From positions 186,001 to 250,000 of the forward strand of contig CAYRHN010000001.1 of the NCBI GenBank assembly GCA_964424115.1: a stretch of DNA of 64,000 bases. The letters are read 5' to 3'. A program made the position numbers and the translations under genes. The stretch's first letter is position 1. Each line of letters begins with the position of its first letter. This DNA is from CAYRHN01 sp964424115. Its GTDB lineage: Bacteria; Chloroflexota; Anaerolineae; Anaerolineales; Anaerolineaceae. Of the stretch, positions 23,102-32,191 are shown one piece after another. The notes under the pieces are model-generated. The model did no database searches, was not told where the DNA came from, and saw only the letters and a program-made list of their open reading frames with translations.

Positions 23102-23658
23102 TGGCTGATCCGCGTCCCTTGACCCGCCGGCAGCGCCTATTTGTAGAAGAATATCTGACGTGTTGGAACGCGTCGGAAGCAGCGCGCCGCGCCGGGTATA
23201 CAGGGAAGGCAAACGTGATCGGGGCCAAATTGTTAGCAAATATTAGCATCAAGGCCTTGATCGAACAACGCCTGCAGGAGAAAGCCATGCCGGCAAACGA
23301 AGTGCTCGCGCGACTCAGCGAACAGGCGCGTGCGAGCGTGGGCGAATTCCTGACCATTGTCCGGCGCCCGATCGCCATCAGTGGGGATGGGCCGGAAGCG
23401 GATGCGGTTGAGATCAACTGGCCTGAGCTCCTGCGCCGCGGGCACCTGGTTAAGAAGATCACCCCGACCCGCTACGGATTCGCCATCGAACTGCACGACG
23501 CGCAGGCCGCGCTCGTGCACATAGGCCAGCACCTCAAGCTGTTTACCCAGAACATTGACCTGACCAGCGGCGGAAAGCCGCTCGCAAGGACCCTGACCGA
23601 TGATGAACTTGCCGCAATCATTGCCACGGAAGACGGCGGCTCTGGAACTCCAGAGTAG
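23101..23658 (+). CDS. terS: Terminase small subunit
   Basis: Encodes 185 residues. The N-terminus PLTRRQRLFVEEYLTCWNASEAARRAGYTGKANVIGAKLL is the helix-turn-helix DNA-binding domain of terminase-2-type small subunits, which select the phage genome for packaging. The C-terminal half should oligomerise and contact the large subunit. The start shares its first base with the previous stop and the end overlaps the large-subunit gene by 59 bases. Confidence 0.85.
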   Translation: MADPRPLTRRQRLFVEEYLTCWNASEAARRAGYTGKANVIGAKLLANISIKALIEQRLQEKAMPANEVLARLSEQARASVGEFLTIVRRPIAISGDGPEADAVEINWPELLRRGHLVKKITPTRYGFAIELHDAQAALVHIGQHLKLFTQNIDLTSGGKPLARTLTDDELAAIIATEDGGSGTPE

Positions 23659-25060
23659 GCGCGCAGCTCGTCGCGGTCTGCTGCACTTTACCAACTTCAC
23701 ATTTCCGCAGTACAAAGCCGAACCTGCGCACTGCCTGATGGCAGATACCCTCGAACAGGTTGTAACCGGCAACATCCTGCGCCTGATGATCTTCGCCCCA
23801 CCGCAGCACGGCAAGAGCGAGATCGTCAGCGTGCGGCTCCCGGCATACTGGCTCGGGCGCAGGCCCGATGACCCGGTGATCATCTCCAGCTATGCAGCCA
23901 ACCTGGCCGAGAGTAAATCCCGCCAGGTACGCGACATCATCACCGGCGATGATTACCAAATGCTCTTCCCTGACATCAAGTTGCGCAGGGATAGCCGTGC
24001 GGTTGACCAGTGGCAGATCGCGGCAAAGCGTGGTTTTCTCAAAGCGGTAGGTGTCGGCGGCCCGGTAACCGGTCATGGAGGCCTGCTCGGCATCATCGAT
24101 GATCCCATTGAAAACTGGGAACAGGCCCAATCCAAGACTATGCGTGACAGAGTTTGGGACTGGTACCGTACCACTTTCCGCACGCGCATCTGGGAAGGCG
24201 GCGCGATCATCCTGGTAATGACCCGCTGGCACGAGGACGATCTTGCTGGCAGGCTCTTGCAAGACCAGCCCGAAGAGTGGACCATCCTGCGCCTGCCGGC
24301 GATTGCTGAATCGCAGACCGAGCGTGACGAGAACAACCGCCGTCTCAACCTACCCACTGGCGAATCTGATCCGCTCAATCGCTTACCAGGTGAACCCCTT
24401 TGCCCAGGCCGATACAGCATTCAGGCACTGCTCTCGCTCAAACGGGATGTTGGCTCCCAGGCCTGGGCGGCTGAATACCAGGGCGTGCCGCGGCCAAATG
24501 AAGGCAGCCTGTTTAAGCGCGAATGGTTTGAGATCATCGAAGCCCTGCCTACCGGCTGCCGCCTGATCCGCTACTGGGATAAGGGCGGCACGCAGGGGGC
24601 TGGAAATCCCAGCGCTGGGGTACTGATGGCAGAGACACCTGACCGGATGTACATCGTGGTCGATGTGGTGCGCGGTCAATGGTCAGCAGCCCAGCGCGAA
24701 GCGGTGATCAAGCAAACTGCGCAGCTGGATCGGGACCGCTATGGGCGCGGCATCACCATCTGGGTCGAACAGGAAGGCGGCTCAGGCGGCAAGGAGAGCG
24801 CAGAGAATACGGTCAAGAACCTGGCAGGGTTCACAACTCGAGCGGAGCATCCGACTGGAAGCAAGGAAGTGCGCGCCGGCCCGCTGGCGGCACAGGCAGA
24901 AGTGCGGAATGTGAAATTACTCAAAGGCTCCTGGAACTGGGATTACCTGGAAGAACTTACAGCCTTCCCCAACGGCGTGAACGATGACCAGGTAGACGGA
25001 TCCAGCGGAGCGTTTAATAAGCTTTTGAAACCAAACAAGGCACGAGCGAATGTAGCGTAA
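23600..25060 (+). CDS. terL: Terminase large subunit
   Basis: Encodes 486 residues. ATPase half: Walker A FAPPQHGKSE (about residues 65-74), Walker B LLGIIDDPI (about 162-170) and MTRWHEDDL as coupling motif. Nuclease half: the metal-binding acidic residues in RYWDKGG (about 317), VVDVVRGQW (about 353) and NDDQVDGSS (about 466). It powers packaging into the procapsid and cuts the concatemer. Start ATG 23600 lies within the small-subunit gene in another frame. Confidence 0.95.
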   Translation: MMNLPQSLPRKTAALELQSRRAARRGLLHFTNFTFPQYKAEPAHCLMADTLEQVVTGNILRLMIFAPPQHGKSEIVSVRLPAYWLGRRPDDPVIISSYAANLAESKSRQVRDIITGDDYQMLFPDIKLRRDSRAVDQWQIAAKRGFLKAVGVGGPVTGHGGLLGIIDDPIENWEQAQSKTMRDRVWDWYRTTFRTRIWEGGAIILVMTRWHEDDLAGRLLQDQPEEWTILRLPAIAESQTERDENNRRLNLPTGESDPLNRLPGEPLCPGRYSIQALLSLKRDVGSQAWAAEYQGVPRPNEGSLFKREWFEIIEALPTGCRLIRYWDKGGTQGAGNPSAGVLMAETPDRMYIVVDVVRGQWSAAQREAVIKQTAQLDRDRYGRGITIWVEQEGGSGGKESAENTVKNLAGFTTRAEHPTGSKEVRAGPLAAQAEVRNVKLLKGSWNWDYLEELTAFPNGVNDDQVDGSSGAFNKLLKPNKARANVA

Positions 25061-25062
25061 AT

Positions 25063-26691
25063 ATGGCCAATATCATTCAACGAATTGCATCAGCGATCGG
25101 CAAGGCAGTCAACGGCGGCGCACAGCGCCCGCGGATGCTGAGCACGTATGCAGAGCGCTCGCGCTGGAAAGGCGGCGATCTCGGGGAACGGGACGCAGCC
25201 CAACGGCGGGCGATCCAGAACTCCTGGGTGTATTCAGCGATCAATATGAAAGCCCTCGAGGTTTCATCTGCTGTGCTGGAGATCGTGCTTAATGGGCAAG
25301 ACAGCGATGAAGTAGAGCCGGAGGTGGTCAAGAGCCACCCATTTATTCAGATCCTACGCAGGCCCAATCCTTCCATAGGTCGCGCATTCTTGTATTCCTT
25401 TACCCAGGCCTGGCTCGATCTGGACGGAAACGCATACTGGTTCATTTGCCCTGACCAATATGGAATGCCCGCAGAGATCTGGCCGCTGCCATCAAACGCG
25501 GTCACGGTGGTTCCAGGAGACAAGGACCGCTTTGTCGACTACTACGAATTCAATACCGGCGGGCCGATCTATAAGATCAACTCCGAATGGATCTGCCATT
25601 TCCGTTATCCCAATCCCTTCGATATCTATCGCGGCCTTTCTCCGTTGGTTTCAGCAATGATGCCCTCGGACGCGGATGCTGCGATGGCATATTGGAACGG
25701 GGCTTTGTTCGGAGAGAACAACGTCATGCCCAGCGCAGTGATCAACCTGTCCAGCGGAAACGCTGATGCCCCGATCGAGCAAGCTGACCTGGAGAATTTG
25801 AAAGCCAGGCTGCAGGCGGAGTACCAGGCCATCGCACGGAAGACCGCGGTGGTCAGCGCGTTCAGGATGGAGGTTGCCGCACTCGGATGGTCCCCGAAGG
25901 ACGCTGATTTCCTGGCTGGGCGCACTTTCTCCCGGGACGAGATATTCACCATTTACGGGGTTCCTGTAGGTATGGTAGACAAGACCAGTACCGAAGCCAA
26001 CGCCACGGTTGCAAGCGCGACTTTCAAGAGCAATATCTACGCTCACCTGTGTCTGCTGGCTGAGCAGCTCACCTCCCAGGTGATCATCCCGTTCTATGGC
26101 GACCAGTACGAGGCCCGGTTCCAGGATATCCGTCCGGTGGACCGACAGCTAAAGTTACAGGAAGCGGCACAGGCGGAGAGTGTCCTTACAGTCGATGAGC
26201 TGCGCGAACGGTATTTTGATGCCAAGCCGCTGCCGGATGGGCGCGGCGGGAAGCTGCTCTCCGAATTGAACAGCTTCGATCCAACCGGTGGATATATTCC
26301 TTCGGGCGTGTCCTTTGGCGCCGGAAGCACGACCGCGCCCGAAGCGAACAGCGCGCTGCCGGCGAACGTGCGCAGCGACCTGCGACTGTGGCGCGAGAAG
26401 GCGGTCAAGCGTTTCAAGGATACCGGTAAGGCGTTGGTGCCTTTCAAGAGCGCCCTGATCGATGTGGAACTCAACAACCAGATCGCCTTTGGCCTTACCC
26501 AGGCTGCGACTCTGGAGGAGATCAAGGCTGTATTCGATATTGCTCAGAAACCACGCAAGGGCAGGAATGACCCATACGCGAGGCTAAAGCAAGCTGCGAC
26601 CCTGGAAATGTCGCAGGCCTTGAGTGAGTATTTCGCTGGCCTTACCCAGCGTATTGCACAGGTGGTGGAGAATGACCCAGCTGGGCGCTGA
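25063..26691 (+). CDS. Portal protein, HK97 type
   Basis: Encodes 542 residues. Conserved portal segments include NSWVYSAINMKALEVSSA (about 50-67), FLYSFTQAWLDLDGNAYWFI, the NPFDIYRGLSPL loop and the late GVPVGMVDKTSTEANA. It forms the dodecameric entry channel at the capsid vertex. It is about 100 residues longer than many HK97-type portals, with a helical C-terminal extension after PTGGYIPSG. It starts 2 bp after terminase, the standard order. Confidence 0.92.
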   Translation: MANIIQRIASAIGKAVNGGAQRPRMLSTYAERSRWKGGDLGERDAAQRRAIQNSWVYSAINMKALEVSSAVLEIVLNGQDSDEVEPEVVKSHPFIQILRRPNPSIGRAFLYSFTQAWLDLDGNAYWFICPDQYGMPAEIWPLPSNAVTVVPGDKDRFVDYYEFNTGGPIYKINSEWICHFRYPNPFDIYRGLSPLVSAMMPSDADAAMAYWNGALFGENNVMPSAVINLSSGNADAPIEQADLENLKARLQAEYQAIARKTAVVSAFRMEVAALGWSPKDADFLAGRTFSRDEIFTIYGVPVGMVDKTSTEANATVASATFKSNIYAHLCLLAEQLTSQVIIPFYGDQYEARFQDIRPVDRQLKLQEAAQAESVLTVDELRERYFDAKPLPDGRGGKLLSELNSFDPTGGYIPSGVSFGAGSTTAPEANSALPANVRSDLRLWREKAVKRFKDTGKALVPFKSALIDVELNNQIAFGLTQAATLEEIKAVFDIAQKPRKGRNDPYARLKQAATLEMSQALSEYFAGLTQRIAQVVENDPAGR

Positions 26692-27244
26692 TTTCTGGGA
26701 TCAGGAGCTGCGCATCCTGGTGCAGCTTTTAGCGCCGCGCCTGGAACAGATGGCGTATTCCGCCATGCGCACCGCTGCGGACAAGGCACGCATTGTGTTC
26801 AACCCTGAGCTTTCCAATGCTCAAGCAGCGGTCTGGGCCCGCAAGTATACCGATGCTTTGCTTTCAGAGATAGGAGTAACCAATCAACGCATGGTCGGCC
26901 AGGTGTTGGAGGGCTGGATCTCCCGTTCTGGTGCCACGCTGGAAGATCTCAAGCAATCGCTCTACCAGGCCGGTTTCAATGACCGACGCGCGGACCTGAT
27001 CGCGGTCACTGAGACCACCCGCGCATATGCCGAAGGGGAGCAGGTGGAATACACCTCGAATGGCATATCCCGTTGGCGCTGGAACACGAACAACGACGAA
27101 GTGGTCTGCCAGTTCTGTGGCCCTTTGAATGGCAAGGTGGTACAGATCGGGCAGGCGTTTGGTTCCTTCCGCGGCGCGCAGGTCACCAAGCCGCCGTTCC
27201 ACCCTGGCTGCCGCTGCTGGGTCAGCCCGGAGGTGACGTTATGA
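26672..27244 (+). CDS. Phage head morphogenesis protein (SPP1 gp7 / Mu F-like)
   Basis: Encodes 190 residues from ATG 26672, which has GGTGGAG upstream; it overlaps the portal gene end. The family signature is clear: RADLIAVTETTRAYAEG, then RWRWNTNNDEVVCQFCGPLNGKVV, and KPPFHPGCRCWV at the C-terminus with conserved Cys/His. The protein joins the portal and enters the capsid in small copy number. Confidence 0.88.
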   Translation: MTQLGADFWDQELRILVQLLAPRLEQMAYSAMRTAADKARIVFNPELSNAQAAVWARKYTDALLSEIGVTNQRMVGQVLEGWISRSGATLEDLKQSLYQAGFNDRRADLIAVTETTRAYAEGEQVEYTSNGISRWRWNTNNDEVVCQFCGPLNGKVVQIGQAFGSFRGAQVTKPPFHPGCRCWVSPEVTL

Positions 27245-27870
27245 GTGATTACGAGAGCTTCAAGTTGGAAGGGATGGATGAGCTAATCAAGGCCTTGAAC
27301 GAGATGCCCAAGATTGCACTGCCGATCCTGGAAGAAGCCATGAACAAATCGGTTAAGCTGCTCCAGGCATATATGGCCAAGTATCCACCTTCAACCGAAG
27401 CCAACCGACCTGGGCGCGTTGACAAGAACGGCCGCCCGATGGGTTACTACGAACGCGGGCGCGGCTGGTGGTACCCGGTCTTGCGCCGGCAAACTGTTGA
27501 AATAGCCGGGAGATTAGCAGCCCTGCGGGCCGGCGAAACTGGCATGCTGTTTGGCAAGTCTCGCGGGGTGCTCCAGGCGGGCAGGAAGCTTCAGCAGTCC
27601 GGGGTTTCCGGTTATCGCTTGCAGGCTACCTCGCAGATGCTGGGCAAGTCCTGGACATCGGAGGTCTATGTGCTCGAAGACAGCGTGGAGGGCGTGGTGG
27701 GTAATGATTCCACCTATTCCCCGCAGGTGCAGGGCGATATGCAGCCGGGCTTGTTTGCCCAGCGCGGTTGGCAGACTCTCGAACAGGGACTGCGCGAAAA
27801 CGTTGTCCCGATCACCAACTTTTTCAACCAGGCGAATGCGCAGATCGCAAGTCGCTGGAATGGAGTGTAG
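27241..27870 (+). CDS. Putative head-tail/neck protein (HK97 gp10-like)
   Basis: Encodes 209 residues from ATG 27241, overlapping the previous gene by 4. The N-terminus FKLEGMDELIKALNEMPKIA...LEEAMNKSVKLLQAYMAKYPP resembles the gp10-like neck protein family, though members usually lie after the capsid gene rather than before it. The C-terminal half is unassigned. Virion structural role is likely from context. Confidence 0.5.
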   Translation: MSDYESFKLEGMDELIKALNEMPKIALPILEEAMNKSVKLLQAYMAKYPPSTEANRPGRVDKNGRPMGYYERGRGWWYPVLRRQTVEIAGRLAALRAGETGMLFGKSRGVLQAGRKLQQSGVSGYRLQATSQMLGKSWTSEVYVLEDSVEGVVGNDSTYSPQVQGDMQPGLFAQRGWQTLEQGLRENVVPITNFFNQANAQIASRWNGV

Positions 27871-27873
27871 CGA

Positions 27874-30489
27874 ATGAAGAAAACCGTTCTTGATTTCCTC
27901 AAATCTTTTATGGATCCTCAAGTCACGGGGCTACTGGAAAGCCGGATTCACGCATCCTTTACCCGGATAGCGGATGACCTGTATGGGTTAGGCTATCTGA
28001 ACAAGGAGGAGCGCATTGGATTGAGTGGGGCGATCAGCAAGTCGCTGGATGCGTTTGCCGAGCAGGCCTCCGCGCTGGGTTTGGAGGGCCGCGAGGTGGA
28101 GCCAGTGCACGCTGAATTGCTCACGCAGTCGGTGAAGGCGATCACCGATCCGAACGTGTCGCTGGATGACTATATCAGCCAGGTGCGCGAGGCGATCTAT
28201 GAGGTCGCCCGCCCGTTAGAACAGGATACTGTTTCACCTGCGCCTTCCAGTTGCTATGTGGTGGAGATCTATCCGGAGTATGCGATCGTCGAAGTGGACC
28301 TGAACCACTTCAAGGTGCCGTACTTTACTACCGATGGCAAGATCACCGTTGCCCAGCGCGCTGGCTGGGAACGGGTGCGCCAGACCTGGGAACCGATGAT
28401 CTCGATTGGTGAGCCGCTCAAGTCCCTCAACGTCTCGTCGGATGGCCGTTTTGCCACGGTGGGCGGGCACCTGGTGCTGTGGGGCGGCCCTTCAAAAAAA
28501 GACCTGGTCGGCGACTATTTCACCCCCGACACCTATTTCGGGCGCGGGGACGGCGACGGGCGCGACACGATGGTGCATCATGGATCTGCGTTCAAGACCG
28601 GCGATCCACAGGTAGACAGGGATCTGGAATCGCTCTCCAGGACGCTGCTCCCGCCGATGAAAACCAAGCGTGATGCTGTGGGGATCTATGCGGAGGTGAT
28701 GCTTGACCTTTCGGATGCCTACCAGCGCATGGTCTACGATCTTTCCAAGAAGGGGGCAATGATGTGGTCTTCCGGGACCGCGCCGCATATGATCCGGCGC
28801 GAGAATGACGGGAGGATCACGCAATGGCCGATCATCGAGGGTTCTTTTACCCCGACGCCGGCCGAATCCCGTATGTTGGAACACCGGGTGATGCCGCTCA
28901 AGGCGCTCCTGGATATTCCTGTAAATCTGGGTGGTTATAGCGGCAGTGGAGAGGGCGCGCGACCAGGCGGCCCTGCTGGCCGGAAACCGGCTCCAGAGAT
29001 CAAGTTACCCAAATTCACAAAAGGAGTGAAAGCAATGGACAATATTCTTAAAGCCATCAAGAAACTGGTTCCGGGCCTGAACGAGGAACAACTGCAAGGG
29101 ATTGCCGCTGTTCTGAGCCTGTCTTCCGGGACTCCCACTGAACCCGAAAAATCCAAAACCGAAACTCAGCCGGAGGGCGAGGGAAATCCTCCTCCGATCC
29201 GCTCGGTTGATCTGCCGGCTCTGGCTGCGCAGCTGAAGGCGTTGGGTTTTCAGGTTACCGAACCGGCTCCAGTGCAGGTGCGTAATCCTGCAGTCACCCG
29301 CCCGGTCTATAACGGCAATCCTGATCCTGCTGCGGCCAGCGGTCAGAAAGCGCTCAACGCGCTGTACATGACCCGCTTTGCCGGTGGGGCAGATGAGCCG
29401 GAAGCCACCAAAGCCATCCTGAGCGAGGTGATCGGTGACGATTACCGCCAGGTCATCCATGCGCAAAATGTTTCGTTCTTGAAATACTTGCGCGGTGGAG
29501 AGCGGAATTTGGACCGCGAGGACGTGAAGATCCTCAATCGCCAGATCTTCCCGCTTAAGGCGATCACGCAAATGATCAACGATGGCCTGGATATCCACGC
29601 AGTGAAGACTACGATGGTCGAAGCGCAGGGCGATCTGGGTGGCTTTGCCATCCCTCCGAACCTGCAGGCTGAGATCAGCGCCCGTCTGCCAGGCATGACC
29701 GCGGTCCGCTCCGGCGGCGCGCGCGTTGTGACCCTGGCCCAGGGCAACAGCGTGGATATCCCGCAGTATGACGGCGGGGATGATCGCTACCGTGGAAACC
29801 TGCGCGGCCAATGGGGCAGCGAGACCCAGACCCCGACCGAGCAGAACGCCAAGCTCAAGATGATCACCGTTGTGGCCAACATCTACACCTACAAGGTCAT
29901 CGTGAGCCAGTCGATGGTCGAAGATGCCCAGAACCTGATGCAGTTCATCTCTGGGGATATCATCGATACCCTCGGCATTGATGAGGACGAGGTCTTCCTG
30001 GTTGGCGACGGCGTTGGCAAGCCTCTCGGCATTCTGCCTGGCGGCGCGAACGCCTTGAGCCTGAAGGAAGTGGTCAGCGTGTCGGCGAGCACACTGACTG
30101 CGGCCGGCATCAAGGCTCTGAAGCGCGGCATCGCCAGCCAGTACCGCTCGCGCGGTATCTGGGTCGGCAACTCCGATACCTTCGGTGTGGCTGAAGCCCT
30201 GTCCAATGCGGGTGTCTTCTACTTCGAAGACATTTCTGATAAGGGCGAACTCTTGGGACGCAAGGTCTTCGAGAGCGAAGCGATGGCCGATATCGCTGGT
30301 TCGGCATATCCGCTGCTCTTTAGCGATATGTCTGGCTACACCATCGTCGAACGTCTCGGAATGGCTATCGAGCGCTTCCACGACTCGAATACCGGTATCA
30401 ACCAGACCGAGTTCCATGTTCGCCGGCGCGTTGGCGGGCGGGTTGAGAAACCCTGGCTGTTCGCGGTGCAGAAGATCGCCGCTTCCTGA
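27874..30489 (+). CDS. Prohead protease / major capsid protein fusion, HK97 fold
   Basis: Encodes 871 residues in one frame. Residues about 1-125 are unassigned. About 185-345 look like a prohead protease: a MVHHG histidine (about 234), MMWSSG serine (about 298) and WPIIEGSFTPTPAE glutamate (about 323). Residues 388-500 are a helical scaffold-like (delta) section. Residues about 510-871 form the HK97 capsid protein, with GGFAIPPNLQAEI, a long middle and FHDSNTGINQTEFHVRRRVGG at the end. A good internal ribosome site and ATG at 29035 could also give a 484-residue capsid protein alone. Protease and capsid are separate genes in most phages. Confidence 0.85.
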   Translation: MKKTVLDFLKSFMDPQVTGLLESRIHASFTRIADDLYGLGYLNKEERIGLSGAISKSLDAFAEQASALGLEGREVEPVHAELLTQSVKAITDPNVSLDDYISQVREAIYEVARPLEQDTVSPAPSSCYVVEIYPEYAIVEVDLNHFKVPYFTTDGKITVAQRAGWERVRQTWEPMISIGEPLKSLNVSSDGRFATVGGHLVLWGGPSKKDLVGDYFTPDTYFGRGDGDGRDTMVHHGSAFKTGDPQVDRDLESLSRTLLPPMKTKRDAVGIYAEVMLDLSDAYQRMVYDLSKKGAMMWSSGTAPHMIRRENDGRITQWPIIEGSFTPTPAESRMLEHRVMPLKALLDIPVNLGGYSGSGEGARPGGPAGRKPAPEIKLPKFTKGVKAMDNILKAIKKLVPGLNEEQLQGIAAVLSLSSGTPTEPEKSKTETQPEGEGNPPPIRSVDLPALAAQLKALGFQVTEPAPVQVRNPAVTRPVYNGNPDPAAASGQKALNALYMTRFAGGADEPEATKAILSEVIGDDYRQVIHAQNVSFLKYLRGGERNLDREDVKILNRQIFPLKAITQMINDGLDIHAVKTTMVEAQGDLGGFAIPPNLQAEISARLPGMTAVRSGGARVVTLAQGNSVDIPQYDGGDDRYRGNLRGQWGSETQTPTEQNAKLKMITVVANIYTYKVIVSQSMVEDAQNLMQFISGDIIDTLGIDEDEVFLVGDGVGKPLGILPGGANALSLKEVVSVSASTLTAAGIKALKRGIASQYRSRGIWVGNSDTFGVAEALSNAGVFYFEDISDKGELLGRKVFESEAMADIAGSAYPLLFSDMSGYTIVERLGMAIERFHDSNTGINQTEFHVRRRVGGRVEKPWLFAVQKIAAS
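29022..29037 (+). promoter_or_regulatory. Internal ribosome site and start for capsid protein
   Basis: AAAGGAG, then about 8 bases, then ATG 29035 in frame within the protease/capsid frame (codon 388, MDNILKAIKK). It would yield a capsid precursor without protease. Confidence 0.65.
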
Positions 30490-30498
30490 TCTTGATAC

Positions 30499-30530
30499 AT
30501 TGGTGAGGCGGGGCAACTCGCCTCACCAAT
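30499..30530. other. Perfect 12-bp hairpin after the capsid gene
   Basis: ATTGGTGAGGCG pairs with CGCCTCACCAAT around an 8-base loop, 10 bases after the capsid stop. No U run follows. It may protect or process the abundant capsid message. Confidence 0.65.
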
Positions 30531-30552
30531 CACACACAATCGAGGTGAAACC

Positions 30553-30996
30553 ATGTTCAATAAATTATTGGTCGAAGCTGCGAAGATCAAGCAGCTGAAT
30601 GCGGAAGATGCTCTGGCTGTGGCGAAATATCCGGCCAGCGGCAGCTTCATCGACGTGTCGGACTTTGAACGCTTCGCCTTCTTGATCCTGGCCGGCGCGC
30701 TTGACGACGCGATCGTTTGCCAGGTTCAACAGGCTACCGCTGCAAATGGCACGCCGAAGGATGTGACCGGCGCAACGTTGACCATTGCTGCCACCGGGGA
30801 TGACAAATGGTATTTGATTGAAGTCGAAACCCGCAAGCTCGACATCAATAACGATTACCGCTATGTCACCCTGGACTTGACCGGCATTGTTGACGCTGAC
30901 GACTTCGGCGCGATTGTCTTCTTAGGGTTGAACCCGGGCTCAATGCCTGTGACCCAGGGCGCCGATAAAGGCAACGCTGTCGCATTGGTCGGTTAG
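30553..30996 (+). CDS. Small virion protein after capsid (decoration or fibre-like)
   Basis: Encodes 147 residues behind GAGGTG. Beta-rich, with a helical N-terminus (MFNKLLVEAAKIKQLN) and GALDDAIVCQVQQATAANGT. Proteins of this size and place often decorate capsids. No family is recognised, so the call rests on position. Confidence 0.55.
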   Translation: MFNKLLVEAAKIKQLNAEDALAVAKYPASGSFIDVSDFERFAFLILAGALDDAIVCQVQQATAANGTPKDVTGATLTIAATGDDKWYLIEVETRKLDINNDYRYVTLDLTGIVDADDFGAIVFLGLNPGSMPVTQGADKGNAVALVG

Positions 30997-31013
30997 TAGT
31001 CTGTCTTTCCATT

Positions 31014-31047
31014 CCTGCCCCTGGTCTGGTAAAAGGCCAGGGGCAGG
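31014..31047. other. 11-bp GC-rich hairpin between structural genes
   Basis: CCTGCCCCTGG (31014-31024) pairs with 31037-31047 around a 12-base loop. No U-tract. Similar in type to the hairpins at 13174 and 30499. Confidence 0.6.
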
Positions 31048-31060
31048 AGAAAGGTCTAGC

Positions 31061-31300
31061 ATGCATATCAAAATTAACGTTCCCGGTGTCTACAACGATC
31101 AAAACCTGGAAGCGCACACGTGCAACGCCGGCGATGTACTCGAAACCCGCGCCTGGTACGGCCAGGAACTGATCAGGATTGGATGCGCTGAGAAGTGTAC
31201 TCCTCCTGAATTGGCTCCTGCTGAGGAAGTGCAGCCCATGAAAGAGACAAAGCCGAAGGCTCCCCGAAAAGCCCAACCGAAGAATGCCTTCCTGGATTAA
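31061..31300 (+). CDS. Small structural-region protein
   Basis: Encodes 79 residues: a beta-rich first half (MHIKINVPGVYND) and a Lys/Pro/Glu-rich tail (KETKPKAPRKAQPK). AAAGGT lies upstream. Similar short proteins lie between capsid and connector genes in other siphophages. Function unknown. Confidence 0.55.
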   Translation: MHIKINVPGVYNDQNLEAHTCNAGDVLETRAWYGQELIRIGCAEKCTPPELAPAEEVQPMKETKPKAPRKAQPKNAFLD

Positions 31301-31303
31301 CCC

Positions 31304-32191
31304 ATGAACTATGCTACGCTGACCCAGCTCAAAGCCTACCTGAACCAGACTCCCAGCGGTGTGGATAATCTGCTGCTGGATTTCCTTGACCAGGCCAGCC
31401 GCTTTATTGAACATCAGAAAGGCCGGCGCTTCGATGTGCGTCAAGAAACCAGGCTATTCGATATCCCCGGCCTGGCCACGCGAACTCCGCTTGGTTATTA
31501 TCCTGGCATCCGCCAGGAAAGCGGCAGCCAACGGGTCCTCAACCTGGACGAGGATCTGCTCTCCCTGGAAACTCTGACCAACGGCGACGGAACTGTAATC
31601 AGCGCATCGCAGTATGTGCTGGAGCCTGCCAATCTGTATCCTAAGAAGAGCGTTCGTCTCACAGACACTGTCTGGAGTATGCCGTCAACCGGTATCACCC
31701 GCCAGGCGATCTCGGTGACGGGGCATTGGGGCTTTCACGACAATTACAACGAGGCCTGGGTGGACAGTCTGGATAGCGTGCAGGACGAAGGCGGGATCAG
31801 CGCCAACGGGACCGCGCTCAGGGTGGCAGATAGCGATGGGATTGCCGGCGACCTGCGTGGGCCGCGGTTCCAATCCGGGCAGTTGGTCAGGATCGACGAT
31901 GAATTGATCCTGGTCATCTCAACCAACCTCAACACTAACGACCTGGTCATCCGGCGCGGATATAACGGATCCACAGCTGCAGCGCATGCACAGGGAACAA
32001 CGATCTCTATTTTCCACCCGATGGCGATCGTGGAGATCTCCTGCATCCGCCTGGCTGCCTGGCGCTACAAGCAAAAAGACGTGGACAGTTTCGATAAAAC
32101 CTATATCCTCGGCAGTGGGGTGGTGAACGTGCCCACGGCTTTGCCCACAGACGTTATACGCTTCCTGGGTGCGCGAAAGGTGGATCTGTGA
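31304..32191 (+). CDS. Head-tail connector protein
   Basis: Encodes 295 residues. The N-terminal YATLTQLKAYLN...DNLLLDFLDQASRFIEHQKGRRFDVRQETRLFD is typical of gp6-like connector/adaptor proteins. The middle is beta-rich, and the C-terminal helix (ISCIRLAAWRYKQKDVD) closes the connector fold. It should form the ring below the portal. Longer than many adaptors because of a beta-insert around residues 150-235. Confidence 0.7.
   Translation: MNYATLTQLKAYLNQTPSGVDNLLLDFLDQASRFIEHQKGRRFDVRQETRLFDIPGLATRTPLGYYPGIRQESGSQRVLNLDEDLLSLETLTNGDGTVISASQYVLEPANLYPKKSVRLTDTVWSMPSTGITRQAISVTGHWGFHDNYNEAWVDSLDSVQDEGGISANGTALRVADSDGIAGDLRGPRFQSGQLVRIDDELILVISTNLNTNDLVIRRGYNGSTAAAHAQGTTISIFHPMAIVEISCIRLAAWRYKQKDVDSFDKTYILGSGVVNVPTALPTDVIRFLGARKVDL

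Noticed and set aside
29005..30516. 503-codon minus-strand frame opposite the capsid gene
   Set aside because: Antisense shadow of the strongly recognisable capsid protein.
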